Assembly: GCF_003950295.1 (NCBI RefSeq) | Contig: NZ_RHNP01000018.1 | Coordinates: forward strand, 1-51,805 | Reading direction: 5' to 3' | From: Loigolactobacillus iwatensis | GTDB taxonomy: Bacteria; Bacillota; Bacilli; Lactobacillales; Lactobacillaceae | DNA: 51,805 nucleotides | In this document: positions 6,550 through 14,963 of the stretch, one piece after another | Layout: every line of letters begins with the position of its first letter | Position numbering within the stretch: position 1 is the stretch's first letter | The notes under the pieces: generated by a model | The model's input: only the letters and a program-made list of their open reading frames with translations | The model's database searches: none | Told to the model about the DNA's origin: nothing | Program-made: the position numbers and the translations under genes

Positions 6550-8370
6550 ATGCAATATAAGATTGGTAGACTGTTAGGTAATAAGCCTAAGGAAGCCGCC
6601 TTTATGGCGATAGAGAATAAACTGCAAAACGGCGATACCGTGGTACTGAATTCAGATATTATCGATTCCGTCACGATTAATGCGGCCATTACGCTTGATG
6701 GTCAGGGGCACACGTTCCATGTTGAGGATGAAACAGTAGGAATTAATTTACATAATCATTGCCAAATTGTGAATTGTAATTTTGACATTGGTGAAAAGGC
6801 AAATGGTATTTCGGTTAGAGAAACAGGTATAGAGTTGTCCTTGCAAGACTGTACATTACTACATCACTCGGGCGATAATGTTTATGAGTCGTTATTTATG
6901 AAGTCGCCGCTACATAAGTTAATGGTAGATAACGCAAAGATTGATTATTGCACGTTGAATACAAAACAAATAGAAGGTTCTACTCTGTACTTGGGACATT
7001 CGGATCTTCCTAGATTCAATCTCGGATTTCGAGAAAATAGTAAATGGTCGGCAACTGAAATAAATGTTGCTAATCTTTATGCCGTAAATATAAACGCGGC
7101 AATTTATGGCAAGATTCAGACGTTGAATGCCCTAGACGTTAGCTTATTTACTTATGGTCGGCAGATTACTATCGCTAATTTCACGATGGATCTGGGACTT
7201 GATCCTGAACAAGCTATCACTGATAAGCAGATCTATGGGTTAAAGATATTTGGCAATACGACGCTAAAGAATGTCTTTAGTTCTGAAGCAGATCAAAAAT
7301 TGCTAGACAGATACGGTAAAGTTGCCCAGTTGTTTATAATTAATCCAAAAGATGCGGGGACTATTGTCAACATAAGTGGTGACTGGCGGATAGCAAACAA
7401 CTGGTTAAATCAAATTTGGAACGGTAACGTTAATTTTATAAACTATAAAGATGTTAATCAGTGGCGTTTTAAGAGCGAAGAATCAAAAATTACATGGAAA
7501 AGCAGTAATTTTAGATACAAAAAAGATTATACGCCGAAGCCTAAACAAAAATCGGCACAAGAGAAGCTTGACGAGATGATTGGTCTCGAAGATGTGAAGA
7601 AGAAGGTTAAGGCTTATATTGCTACCAGCATTGTCAACAAGAAACGTAAAGAACTGGGGCAAAATGTTGCTGCGAATAGTTTACACTTAATTTTTAGCGG
7701 TGCAGCGGGGACGGGTAAAACACAGGTGGCACGGCTCCTGGCACAAATTCTATCTGACAATGGGATCATTAAAAAAGCAGAACTTAAAGAAGTCACCGCA
7801 AAAGATATGGTGGCGGAATATCTTGGCCAAACATCACTAAAAACACACAAATTAATTCTATCGGCTAAAGGTGGCGTCCTCTTTATTGATGAAGCATACG
7901 AGTTAGACCCAACTAGTGAAAGTGATGGGTATAAGAAAGAAGCCATCACTACTTTAGTCAAGGATATGGACGACTATCGTTCAGATTTAATCGTGATCAT
8001 GGCCGGTTATACTGCCGAAATGGAACATTTACTACAAGCAAACTCAGGGTTACCCAGTCGGTTTGTCAATAAAATTGAATTTCCTGATTATAGTGAACAA
8101 GAGTTGATCGAGATTTCTAATTTGCAGTTGAAACAGCAGAAACAAAGGCTTGATGATGAAGGTCTTCACGAACTTGGAACCTTCATTAGCCAAGCAAAGA
8201 AGGCCGAAAAGGTGGATGGTAATGGTCGCTGGGTCCGGAACGTTTTGCAATTTATCGGCCAGGCCCGCGATCTTAGGATTGTGGCTGATGGTTCAGTGGA
8301 CTCAAATCCAGAGGCCCTCAACATGATTACCGCCGCGGATGTACGTGAGGGGATTGTAAACTTTAAATAA
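6550..8370 (+). CDS. Beta-helix / AAA+ ATPase fusion (CbxX/SpoVK-like)
   Basis: This 606-residue protein has two parts. Residues 1 to about 330 are repetitive beta-strand units (ITLDGQGHTFHVEDE, CQIVNCNFDIG, ISVRETGIELSLQDCTLL) resembling a right-handed parallel beta-helix, without a signal peptide. After a charged linker (KPKQKSAQEKLDEMIGLEDVKKKVKAY) comes an AAA+ domain of the CbxX/CfqX/SpoVK/EccA group: Walker A GAAGTGKT (about 383-390), Walker B GGVLFIDEA (about 440-448), and an arginine-finger/sensor region LPSRFVNKIEFPDYS. ATG 6550 follows GGGGG. Membrane and small-protein genes follow. AAA+ proteins of this group remodel or assemble protein complexes. The beta-helix presumably recognises the client. 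No T7SS genes are visible here. Confidence 0.85.
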   Translation: MQYKIGRLLGNKPKEAAFMAIENKLQNGDTVVLNSDIIDSVTINAAITLDGQGHTFHVEDETVGINLHNHCQIVNCNFDIGEKANGISVRETGIELSLQDCTLLHHSGDNVYESLFMKSPLHKLMVDNAKIDYCTLNTKQIEGSTLYLGHSDLPRFNLGFRENSKWSATEINVANLYAVNINAAIYGKIQTLNALDVSLFTYGRQITIANFTMDLGLDPEQAITDKQIYGLKIFGNTTLKNVFSSEADQKLLDRYGKVAQLFIINPKDAGTIVNISGDWRIANNWLNQIWNGNVNFINYKDVNQWRFKSEESKITWKSSNFRYKKDYTPKPKQKSAQEKLDEMIGLEDVKKKVKAYIATSIVNKKRKELGQNVAANSLHLIFSGAAGTGKTQVARLLAQILSDNGIIKKAELKEVTAKDMVAEYLGQTSLKTHKLILSAKGGVLFIDEAYELDPTSESDGYKKEAITTLVKDMDDYRSDLIVIMAGYTAEMEHLLQANSGLPSRFVNKIEFPDYSEQELIEISNLQLKQQKQRLDDEGLHELGTFISQAKKAEKVDGNGRWVRNVLQFIGQARDLRIVADGSVDSNPEALNMITAADVREGIVNFK

Positions 8371-8388
8371 AAGAGGAGTGGACGAAGA

Positions 8389-8970
8389 ATGGCAACTGGG
8401 AAAGTTTATCGCCATGCTGATGGTACAGAAGAATTTGTGGAGGATACGGATACTGGTGGGACAGGTCTGGCAGTTGGTTTAGTGATTTTAATTTTTGCAC
8501 TGCCAGTTGCAATCCTATGGTGGATTTTATTTCATGTTTCCAAAAAGCGCTACGGCTGGATTCACCACTCACTCAGTAAGTTTAAGCGAGTTGTGCTGTT
8601 ATTATGGGCAACGGCGCTGTGGTGGACGGTATTGTCTGTTTCGATGGACTCTTGGATGAATAGTTCTAACGTATCAAATCCTGCTATGCACACCCACACC
8701 GCACAGGGTTCTGCTTTCGTGGGGTATAGCGTTATTGCTCTTTTACTGATTGGTTTTAATTACTTCCGATTAAAATCGAAAGGCTTGAATCCTTGGAGTG
8801 GAACGCGCAAAGTTCGTTCGAAATCGGTCACACATGCCATTGGGATGGCGGTGCTGATTCTTTTGATAGCGTTCAGTATCTTGAGCTTTTTCATGGGTTT
8901 AACTGCCTCAATTGGTATTGCGCTGATCATTGCACTTATTGGTTATTTTTTGATTGAGAATTTCTTGTAG
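8389..8970 (+). CDS. Multi-pass membrane protein, partner of the AAA+ ATPase (unknown)
   Basis: This 193-residue protein has a short acidic, cytoplasm-like N-terminus (GKVYRHADGTEEFVEDTDTGGTG), then about five hydrophobic segments (roughly residues 25-48, 64-82, 108-125, 145-168 and 172-192). The middle loops are rich in Ser, Asn and His. Its ATG lies 18 nt after the ATPase stop with GAGGAGTGG before it, so both are cotranscribed. A terminator follows at 8987. I do not recognise the family. Position suggests it is the membrane anchor or target of the ATPase. Confidence 0.8.
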   Translation: MATGKVYRHADGTEEFVEDTDTGGTGLAVGLVILIFALPVAILWWILFHVSKKRYGWIHHSLSKFKRVVLLLWATALWWTVLSVSMDSWMNSSNVSNPAMHTHTAQGSAFVGYSVIALLLIGFNYFRLKSKGLNPWSGTRKVRSKSVTHAIGMAVLILLIAFSILSFFMGLTASIGIALIIALIGYFLIENFL

Positions 8971-8986
8971 TGTACCGACTAAAAAT

Positions 8987-9043
8987 AATGAAGTGTCCCA
9001 CTCTTAGTAGACTTGGCTGTTGAATAGGGGGCACTTCATATTT
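8987..9043 (+). terminator. Terminator after the AAA+/membrane operon
   Basis: AATGAAGTGTCCCA pairs with GGGGCACTTCATATT, giving a 12-bp stem with a long loop, followed by TTTG. Confidence 0.7.
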
Positions 9044-9186
9044 GTCTAATGGGAAAAGAGTTCTATATCCTTACTGCAAAAAGCGTTGTATTTTGATGGA
9101 AAATAAATGATTTCTATGCATACATTACAACAAAGCTAAACACTTTCTGAATTAACCGACAAACAATTGGAAAAGGATGGTCAAAT

Positions 9187-9582
9187 ATGTTTAACTATGA
9201 CGAATATTTGAAAAATCAGGATAGTTTATCCTTCGAAGAAGCAGTCGCTATTTACAATGAAATAATGAGGAGCGCTGATATCAATGATTCGACCTTTAAA
9301 GAGTTATGGAATGATGTAATAGAAAGTGCTAGCAAATATATACAAATTCGGAATGAATGGCTTTTCTTATCACAAGGTGAGAAAGTGGCAAAGGATTCTT
9401 TACGCACGGCGCAGCATAATTCGTTTATGGCAACCTTGTCTCCACTGGAAAGATACGTGGAAATGCAAAGTTGGGATACGACATGGGTTGCTGACCTAGG
9501 CAAAATCGAAAATGAAAACAGAAAGCGACTTGGCGATTTTGCAGGCTATTTACTGTGTATAGGCTCGTTAAAGGCGCGCTAA
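9187..9582 (+). CDS. Small acidic protein of unknown function
   Basis: A 131-residue soluble, probably all-helical protein: an N-terminal acidic helical part (FNYDEYLKNQDSLSFEEA), a central segment (YIQIRNEWLFLSQGEKVAKD) and a conserved-looking C-terminus (SFMATLSPLERYVEMQSWDT, then RKRLGDFAGYLLCIGSLKAR). Similar short proteins seem to occur in other lactobacilli and related Firmicutes, but I know no function. The start follows AAAAGGATGG. It lies 216 bp after the AAA+ operon, behind that operon's terminator, so it has its own promoter; any link to the ATPase is by position only. Confidence 0.75.
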   Translation: MFNYDEYLKNQDSLSFEEAVAIYNEIMRSADINDSTFKELWNDVIESASKYIQIRNEWLFLSQGEKVAKDSLRTAQHNSFMATLSPLERYVEMQSWDTTWVADLGKIENENRKRLGDFAGYLLCIGSLKAR

Positions 9583-9692
9583 GATCAATGTGCCGCTAAA
9601 CTTGCAATCTACGTTAATGCAATAACTAAATCAAAATATTTCACCAGTGAGTGTAAATTCACTGAACGGTTAATCTAAATTCTTATTTTTTC

Positions 9693-9723
9693 TTGCTATG
9701 GAGTACACACGATGGTTTACACT
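9693..9723 (+). promoter_or_regulatory. Possible MerR-type promoter, degenerate
   Basis: TTGCTA (9693-9698) and TACACT (9718-9723) are 19 bp apart. The spacer TGGAGTACACACGATGGTT resembles the spacer of the ADH promoter at 20321-20339 but is only weakly symmetric. It lies 135 bp upstream of the reductase at 9858. Confidence 0.4.
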
Positions 9724-9747
9724 ACAGTCGTAGTCGAAATAAAAAGA

Positions 9748-9792
9748 ACTACTGGCCTTGAGAAAAGTGGATTTTTTAAGGTGATCAGTAGT
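9748..9792 (+). other. Leader hairpin upstream of the reductase gene
   Basis: ACTACTG (9748-9754) is complementary to CAGTAGT (9786-9792). The loop contains a TTTTTT run. It lies in the 5' leader and might affect expression. No other feature is seen in the 9583-9857 gap. Confidence 0.35.
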
Positions 9793-9857
9793 GAGACGAA
9801 AGAAAATAATGGTTATCATCATTATTTTTATTATTCTTAAAAATGGAGGAATTTAAA

Positions 9858-10511
9858 ATGACCAAAAATGTTTTAATTATTGCAGCCAATGGGCAAATCG
9901 CTCGGCTAGTTGAAGAACGAATTTTGAATGAAGATAAGTTTGCCGATGTTCGCTTGACGCTTTTCTTACGTAATAAGTCTCGGTTGTCTAATCTGGCCAA
10001 CAATTCACGTGTTACATTGGTTGAGGGCAGCTTGGATAGTTTAGACGATCTCAAGCAGGCGGTTGAGGGCCAAGACATTGTCTTTGTTGGAGTGGTGGAT
10101 CACACTAGTGACAACCATCAGACGCAAAACGTTGTTGCCGCAATGCAGGCCGCTGGTGTTAAACGGTTAGTCTACACTAACGTACTGGGTATTTATGACG
10201 AAGTACCTGGTGCTTTTGGCAAGTGGAATCAACAAACGATTGGTGCGGGATTGTCGTCGGCATTGAAGTCCGATCAAATCATGGAACAATCAGGATTAGA
10301 TTACACAACACTGCGTTTGCCTTGGTTAAATGATCGTGAAGTTAAGTATGAGATCACCCATAAAAATGAGCGGTACCTTGGTGTTTCGGGTTCACGGAAA
10401 AGTGTTGCCGATGTTGTTTTACGAATAATTACTGAACCAGAATTTCTGAAAAATGATAGTGTTGGGATTGCTGATCCGGCAACCCAAGGAGAAACTCAAC
10501 CAGTTTATTAA
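9858..10511 (+). CDS. NAD(P)H-binding reductase (NmrA / SDR_a5-like)
   Basis: This 217-residue Rossmann-fold protein starts NVLIIAANGQIARLVEERIL, a variant of the GxxGxxG dinucleotide site, and contains VFVGVVDHTSDNHQTQNVVAAMQ and VKRLVYTNVLGIYDE, as in atypical SDRs of the NmrA/biliverdin-reductase-B type. ATG 9858 is chosen because GGAGG lies just before it; a GTG/ATG-type extension upstream would overlap that site. It is monocistronic with a strong terminator at 10632. Substrate unknown. Confidence 0.85.
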   Translation: MTKNVLIIAANGQIARLVEERILNEDKFADVRLTLFLRNKSRLSNLANNSRVTLVEGSLDSLDDLKQAVEGQDIVFVGVVDHTSDNHQTQNVVAAMQAAGVKRLVYTNVLGIYDEVPGAFGKWNQQTIGAGLSSALKSDQIMEQSGLDYTTLRLPWLNDREVKYEITHKNERYLGVSGSRKSVADVVLRIITEPEFLKNDSVGIADPATQGETQPVY

Positions 10512-10631
10512 GGCAACTGATAGACTGATTTGTGGTTTAAATTTACTCACTTTTTTACTTATATAATTAGGGGAGTTCGGCCCTTAGAGATACATTGTAC
10601 AAAAATAATAGCCGCAAAAGGTTAGACTAAA

Positions 10632-10688
10632 TATGAAGCACCTCATAATCACTAGACTTTTGTCTAATAATTATGAGGTGCTTCAATG
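10632..10688. terminator. Large hairpin, bidirectional terminator
   Basis: TGAAGCACCTCATAAT pairs perfectly with ATTATGAGGTGCTTCA, and an inner TAGAC/GTCTA stem extends it. It separates the reductase from the convergent XRE operon. T-runs are short, so efficiency is uncertain. Confidence 0.7.
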
Positions 10689-10740
10689 TCTTACTTTTTG
10701 AGGTTATTTTTAGTAAATTCGATAATTTAGCAATCGTGCC

Positions 10741-10848
10741 TTAAATTCGGCTGTTAAGTGTCTTAGCAAAATTATCGCCAATAATTGCATTACCTGCAAC
10801 AACAGCATTTTTACCCAGTGGCGCCAAGCAAAATAGCGATCCGGACAT
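10741..10848 (-). CDS. 35-residue frame, probably a gene relic
   Basis: An ATG five bases past the stop of the XRE gene opens a 35-residue frame ending in APLGKNAVVAGNAIIGDNFA and KTLNSRI. It has no ribosome binding site. The composition looks like former coding sequence and weakly recalls the C-terminal end of a larger enzyme, perhaps glutaminase, but I do not assert this. Confidence 0.25.
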   Translation of the reverse strand: MSGSLFCLAPLGKNAVVAGNAIIGDNFAKTLNSRI

Positions 10849-10852
10849 TATT

Positions 10853-11062
10853 TTACTTAGGTGCGCGATATTCGAGAATGTCTCCGGGCTGACAATCTAA
10901 AGCGGCACAAATCGCCTCTAGTGTAGAAAAACGAATTGCTTTGGCCTTGCCGTTTTTTAAAATGGAAAGATTGGCCATGGTGATGCCGACGTGCTGCGAT
11001 AACTCGGTAACGCTCATTTTACGTTTGGCCAGCATGACGTCTAGATTAATAATTATTGCCAT
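10853..11062 (-). CDS. XRE/Cro-CI family small regulator (YozG-like)
   Basis: This 69-residue protein is a single HTH: LDVMLAKRKMSVTELSQHVGITMANLSILKNGKAKAIRFSTL is continuous with EAICAALDCQPGDILEYR (given in two pieces of one domain, about residues 7-66). Small Cro/CI proteins of this type are regularly encoded next to DUF2975 membrane proteins. Here the DUF2975 gene lies directly upstream with a 9-nt gap. The pair may form a membrane-linked regulatory unit of unknown signal. Confidence 0.88.
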   Translation of the reverse strand: MAIIINLDVMLAKRKMSVTELSQHVGITMANLSILKNGKAKAIRFSTLEAICAALDCQPGDILEYRAPK

Positions 11063-11071
11063 AGGCGCACC

Positions 11072-11551
11072 TCAGACCGTTAAGTCGTTTTCGCGTTTTA
11101 ACGCGATGGCATGAGTTAATAGTTTTTGTAAAACGGCAGCGAAAACTGCAATTGTACCGGCGGCAATCGCGAACAGGCAACAAACAACAATGATTCCAGG
11201 GGCCTCTTGCTCTTGCGCGGCGAGGTAGGACATGGGTAAGCCGAGAAAATACAACCCGCTCATTACTGCCGCACTCACTTTAATTCTACGTAAGGCGTGA
11301 ATCGACAACTCGGAAAAGGCACTGTCGTTGTCAATGTAACTGAGCAGCAACAAACCTTGCCATAAGGCAACATAAAATGCCGCGGCACTAGCGTATAAGC
11401 CAATCGAAGTGGCAGCATACATTAATTTAAGGTTCCAGTGCGGGGCCGTAATCGCGCTAGAAACTAAGGGCAGTGCCACGATACATAGCCCTAAAACGAA
11501 TAAGGCCATTAAATAAATTACGGATTTAAGAAAAAGTGTTTCACGTTTCAT
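11072..11551 (-). CDS. DUF2975 family membrane protein
   Basis: This 159-residue protein has four hydrophobic segments (about residues 11-33, 42-68, 92-112 and 118-145), with charged loops such as SIHALRRIKVSAA and a KRENDLTV tail. This is the DUF2975 layout. The gene precedes the XRE regulator in one operon. The function is unknown; the conserved pairing suggests the membrane protein modulates the regulator or is its target. Upstream, on the minus strand, the near-direct repeat GATAAACGATAAA may serve as operator. Confidence 0.82.
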   Translation of the reverse strand: MKRETLFLKSVIYLMALFVLGLCIVALPLVSSAITAPHWNLKLMYAATSIGLYASAAAFYVALWQGLLLLSYIDNDSAFSELSIHALRRIKVSAAVMSGLYFLGLPMSYLAAQEQEAPGIIVVCCLFAIAAGTIAVFAAVLQKLLTHAIALKRENDLTV

Positions 11552-11844
11552 CAGCGTTCACCTCATAATTAAGTTGATTTTATTTTACCATAAATTTATC
11601 GTTTATCAATAAAAATATATTCTTTTTCAATATAATTATTGCGCTGATGACAGTTTTAACTAGTGGTTTAGTGACTTAATTGAAAGAATTTAATAAGGGT
11701 AACTTTAGTTCGTGCTATTCATTTTATAAATAACACGGTATTCATAAAATGAGTATCCAGAAAAACGATTGTACTTCTACAATGTTGGCCGATATACTTC
11801 AAAGTAGTTAATCACTTAGACATATTTAATTGGAGGTAATACGA

Positions 11845-13614
11845 ATGACAGCAAAAATTACTGAAAAAATGAAATTTAGCCCATCTTTTGATTACATTGA
11901 TAATGGCGTTGAACATGGTGTTCTTAGTCCGTTTGAAACAAAAGAAATGATTTTAAAAAAGGGTCAACAAATTGCTAAAGGATTCAAACCATTGGCTTGT
12001 GATATTAAAATGTTAAAGGACGTCCCGGTTAAATTACGCGATGGCGTCACAATTTATACAGATATTTATCTACCAACGACTGGCGAAAAGGTACCAACAT
12101 TGATTGCTTGGAGTCCTTATGGTAAGAGCGCTGGTACGGCACCACGTTACGTCAATCTTTTCAATATGCTTGGGATGGGCGAAAAATGGAATTCAGGTTT
12201 AACTAAGTTTGAAGCGCCAGATCCTGCCTATTGGGTATCGAAAGGCTACGCTGTTTGTAATCCTGACATGCGTGGTATCGCCCATAGTGAAGGTAATACA
12301 ACTATGCTCGGTTCACAAGAAGCAGAAGATGGCTACGACTTAATTGAATGGTTGGCCGCCCAATCATGGTCTAATGGCAAAACTGCATTGACGGGTACAT
12401 CTTATCTGGCTTTTTCTCAATGGTATATTGCCGCCGCAAAGCCGCCGCATTTAACTTGTATTAATCCTACTGAAGGACTTGCTGATGGGTACCGCGATTT
12501 GGCCTATATTGGCGGTATTCCAGACGAAAACTTTATTGAACGTTTGGCGGTTAATCATGTTAGTGCAACTGGCGCAAAACGTGAAGATTTGACGAAGGAA
12601 TTGCAGGCCGAACCTTTAGCGTCAGCTGATATTTGGCAAGATAAAGTTGCCCATCCAAGTGAAATTACTGTACCTGCTTTTGTTATTGCCAGCTATTCAA
12701 ATACTTTGCACACAATGGGAACATTCCGTTCGTGGCGGACATTAGGTTCAAAGGAAAAATGGCTTCGAATTCATGATCGGCAAGAATGGCCATATTATTA
12801 CGATGAAGCTAATACCGAAGAATTACGTCGTTTCTTTGATTATTATCTTCTTGGCAAAGATAATAACTGGCCAGATACACCTAAAGTTCGTTACACGGTC
12901 ATTGATTTTGAAGGTCATAATAAAACTGATATACCAGCCGCTGCATTTCCACCGGCCGGTAGCAAAAATACGCGTTATTACATGAATGGTTTAGCACGAA
13001 CATTGCAAGATCAGCCTGAAGCAAAAGATTTTCCCATTAAATATGTGGCGGGCGGCCTTCCAGGACGGACTTCGTTCCAAATGACCTTTGCTAAAGATAC
13101 TCAGTTTGTCGGCTATCCTAAAGCGAAACTTTTCATGGAAGTTGACGGTTATAATGATATGGATGTCTTTGTTTGGATTCAAAAGCTGGATAAATTTGGT
13201 AATGTTTTAAGTGAATTTGTCGTACCTAATCACGGTGCCGCCCTCCAAGATTTCACGCAAGAAGGGGCATCTGCACTTCGTTATAAGGGTGCGTGGGGTC
13301 GTTTACGCGCCTCAGTGCGGCACCTGGATGATCAAGTCGCAACCGATGAGATTCCAGCATACACGTTTGATCGAGTAGAAAAACTTGAAAAAGGCGAAAT
13401 TGTTTCATTAGACATCGTTCTAAGTGCTATTGGCTTGGAATACAAAGCGGGTGAAACGTTAAGAGTTGTTGTCAGCTCTAAAGATGAACTTGGTGGTGTA
13501 ATGCCTGGAACACCAGGTGGTCAGGTTGATAATAAAGGTGTGCACATTCTTCATACTGGTGGCGAATATGCTTCATACCTTCAATTACCATTAATGACAA
13601 CTCCAGCAAATTAG
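11845..13614 (+). CDS. CocE/NonD-type hydrolase (S15 X-Pro dipeptidyl-peptidase superfamily)
   Basis: This 589-residue protein has the peptidase S15/CocE alpha/beta-hydrolase domain (DVPVKLRDGVTIYTDIYLP, then RGIAHSEG), the nucleophile motif GTSYLAFSQW (Ser about residue 186), the region RQEWPYYYDEANTEELRRFF and a C-terminal jelly-roll domain typical of X-Pro peptidases and CocE esterases. ATG 11845 follows GGAGG; no signal peptide is seen, so it is cytosolic. Relatives hydrolyse acyl esters or X-Pro peptides. The length fits CocE-like enzymes, not the longer lactobacillar PepX. A terminator separates it from the LysR gene downstream, which may regulate it. Confidence 0.88.
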   Translation: MTAKITEKMKFSPSFDYIDNGVEHGVLSPFETKEMILKKGQQIAKGFKPLACDIKMLKDVPVKLRDGVTIYTDIYLPTTGEKVPTLIAWSPYGKSAGTAPRYVNLFNMLGMGEKWNSGLTKFEAPDPAYWVSKGYAVCNPDMRGIAHSEGNTTMLGSQEAEDGYDLIEWLAAQSWSNGKTALTGTSYLAFSQWYIAAAKPPHLTCINPTEGLADGYRDLAYIGGIPDENFIERLAVNHVSATGAKREDLTKELQAEPLASADIWQDKVAHPSEITVPAFVIASYSNTLHTMGTFRSWRTLGSKEKWLRIHDRQEWPYYYDEANTEELRRFFDYYLLGKDNNWPDTPKVRYTVIDFEGHNKTDIPAAAFPPAGSKNTRYYMNGLARTLQDQPEAKDFPIKYVAGGLPGRTSFQMTFAKDTQFVGYPKAKLFMEVDGYNDMDVFVWIQKLDKFGNVLSEFVVPNHGAALQDFTQEGASALRYKGAWGRLRASVRHLDDQVATDEIPAYTFDRVEKLEKGEIVSLDIVLSAIGLEYKAGETLRVVVSSKDELGGVMPGTPGGQVDNKGVHILHTGGEYASYLQLPLMTTPAN

Positions 13615-13685
13615 TAGGCCGCAAAAATCTACTTTTTAAGTACGTTATTGTTAAATAAATAATAGATATTGTCGAACTAGTGTGT

Positions 13686-13727
13686 TTGTAGTAACTTTAA
13701 GCTAAAGTTACTACAAACATATTTTTT
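13686..13727 (+). terminator. Perfect 15-bp inverted repeat with T-run
   Basis: TTTGTAGTAACTTTA (13686-13700) and TAAAGTTACTACAAA (13704-13718) are exact complements around AGC, followed by a run of seven T. It ends the CocE-like gene. As the following LysR gene starts 27 bp later, the dyad could also influence that gene. Confidence 0.85.
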
Positions 13728-13744
13728 TGGAATGGAGCTATCTA

Positions 13745-14653
13745 TTGAAGCTATCAACGTTAAACTATTTTGTTGCGGTTGCGACTGAGAAAAGCTTTAC
13801 TAAGGCTTCAGAAAAGCTTTTCATCTCGCAACCAACGTTAAGTAGACGAATTCAGGAATTAGAAACTGAATTAGGCGTCACATTATTTATTCGCCAGAGC
13901 CACGCACTAAAATTATCGCGTGAAGGTGAAAGATTTTTAATTGAAACAACAGATGTTTTAGAACGAGTTGATCATTTAGCGCACATGTTTGACCAGCAAA
14001 CAAACTCTGGACAGACGGCAGTCATTTTAAAAATTGGTTATTTACCAAATTTTAATTTGGGGCACATGTATAAATTGTTGGATCGTTTTAAAGCTGAGCA
14101 TTCAAATGTTCAATTTTTAATGAATCAGGATATACCGCTGAATTTAGCAGACGGTCTCGATGATGGGCGCTATGATTTGGTTTTTGGACTAACTTCTTAT
14201 TTTAAGACCAACAAAAATATTAAGAAGTCGCTCTTTATGAAAAATCATTTACAAATTGCAATACCAATTCAGCACCCACTAAGTCAGCGGCAAAATATAG
14301 TTTTTGCTGATTTAAAGCAGGAAACGTTTATTTTACTTGAAAGACAGCAGTCGCCAGTGATTGTGGATTACGTTATTAATCAAGGCCTTAAAAATGGGTT
14401 TAACTTAAAGGCAAATTATTACGTCAAGGATCTAGATGAAGGGCTGTCCATGGTTTCAATGGGGAAGGGATTGGCCTTTTTATATTCAGGAATGAATGAT
14501 GGCACGTTAGAAGAAAAATATCACATCAAAATTAGTGATTTAGAAAACGTTGGCCGCGATCAAGATATTATTAGTGCCATTAATAAAAGTAATGATAATA
14601 AACTTCTTCAAGAACTGTTTGCATTTATAAAAAGGAATTCATCTGAGTTGTAA
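13745..14653 (+). CDS. LysR family transcriptional regulator
   Basis: This 302-residue protein has an N-terminal winged HTH (residues 1-60: LNYFVAVATEKSFTKASEKL, then SQPTLSRRIQELE) and an effector-binding domain (about 90-295). The TTG at 13745 is chosen because a TGGAG site lies seven bases before it and LysR proteins start at this point; an upstream ATG would lie on the terminator arm. It follows the CocE-like hydrolase on the same strand, whereas many LysR genes are divergent from their target. Target unproven. Confidence 0.92.
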   Translation: MKLSTLNYFVAVATEKSFTKASEKLFISQPTLSRRIQELETELGVTLFIRQSHALKLSREGERFLIETTDVLERVDHLAHMFDQQTNSGQTAVILKIGYLPNFNLGHMYKLLDRFKAEHSNVQFLMNQDIPLNLADGLDDGRYDLVFGLTSYFKTNKNIKKSLFMKNHLQIAIPIQHPLSQRQNIVFADLKQETFILLERQQSPVIVDYVINQGLKNGFNLKANYYVKDLDEGLSMVSMGKGLAFLYSGMNDGTLEEKYHIKISDLENVGRDQDIISAINKSNDNKLLQELFAFIKRNSSEL

Positions 14654-14751
14654 GCAATTTGGCACAACCTGAATTGTTGCTTTTGGGTTAGATTTCAATT
14701 ACGTAGGATCAGACAGTGATGAGTTAATTGTTTAAAGCTGAAAATAAATAG

Positions 14752-14812
14752 TCCCTTTATGGTTGCTGGATGAAATAGCGTTGTTCATCCATTAACCATA
14801 AAGGGATTTTTA
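14752..14812 (+). terminator. Terminator after the LysR gene
   Basis: TCCCTTTATGGTT pairs with AACCATAAAGGGA, followed by TTTTTAT. The loop contains a second small stem (GGATGAA/TTCATCC). The remaining 14654-14963 gap holds the PadR operator region and no gene. Confidence 0.85.
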
Positions 14813-14910
14813 TCTGTTTAGCGTTGTTCAATACTACCAAGAAGAAATTATCGCTTTCAGGGGAGTTTAAGACTTTAAATAAAATTACTGAAAATATTTA
14901 GCTTGCGTAA

Positions 14911-14953
14911 TATGTCGTACCGACGTATACTTAATCAGTCGTTACGACATATA
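14911..14953. promoter_or_regulatory. Paired inverted GTCGT sites upstream of padR
   Basis: TATGTCGTACCGACGTAT (14911-14928) and AGTCGTTACGACATATA (14937-14953) share the core ATGTCGTNNCGAC in opposite orientation. The second contains the perfect dyad GTCGT-T-ACGAC. They straddle the expected -10/start region of the PadR operon, a position fitting a repressor. Confidence 0.65.
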
Positions 14954-14963
14954 GGAGGCAAAC

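Noticed and set aside
6550-9582. Type VII secretion locus
   Set aside because: The AAA+ domain is EccA-like, but no WXG100 protein, EssC-type FtsK ATPase or EsaA/EssB gene is in the window.
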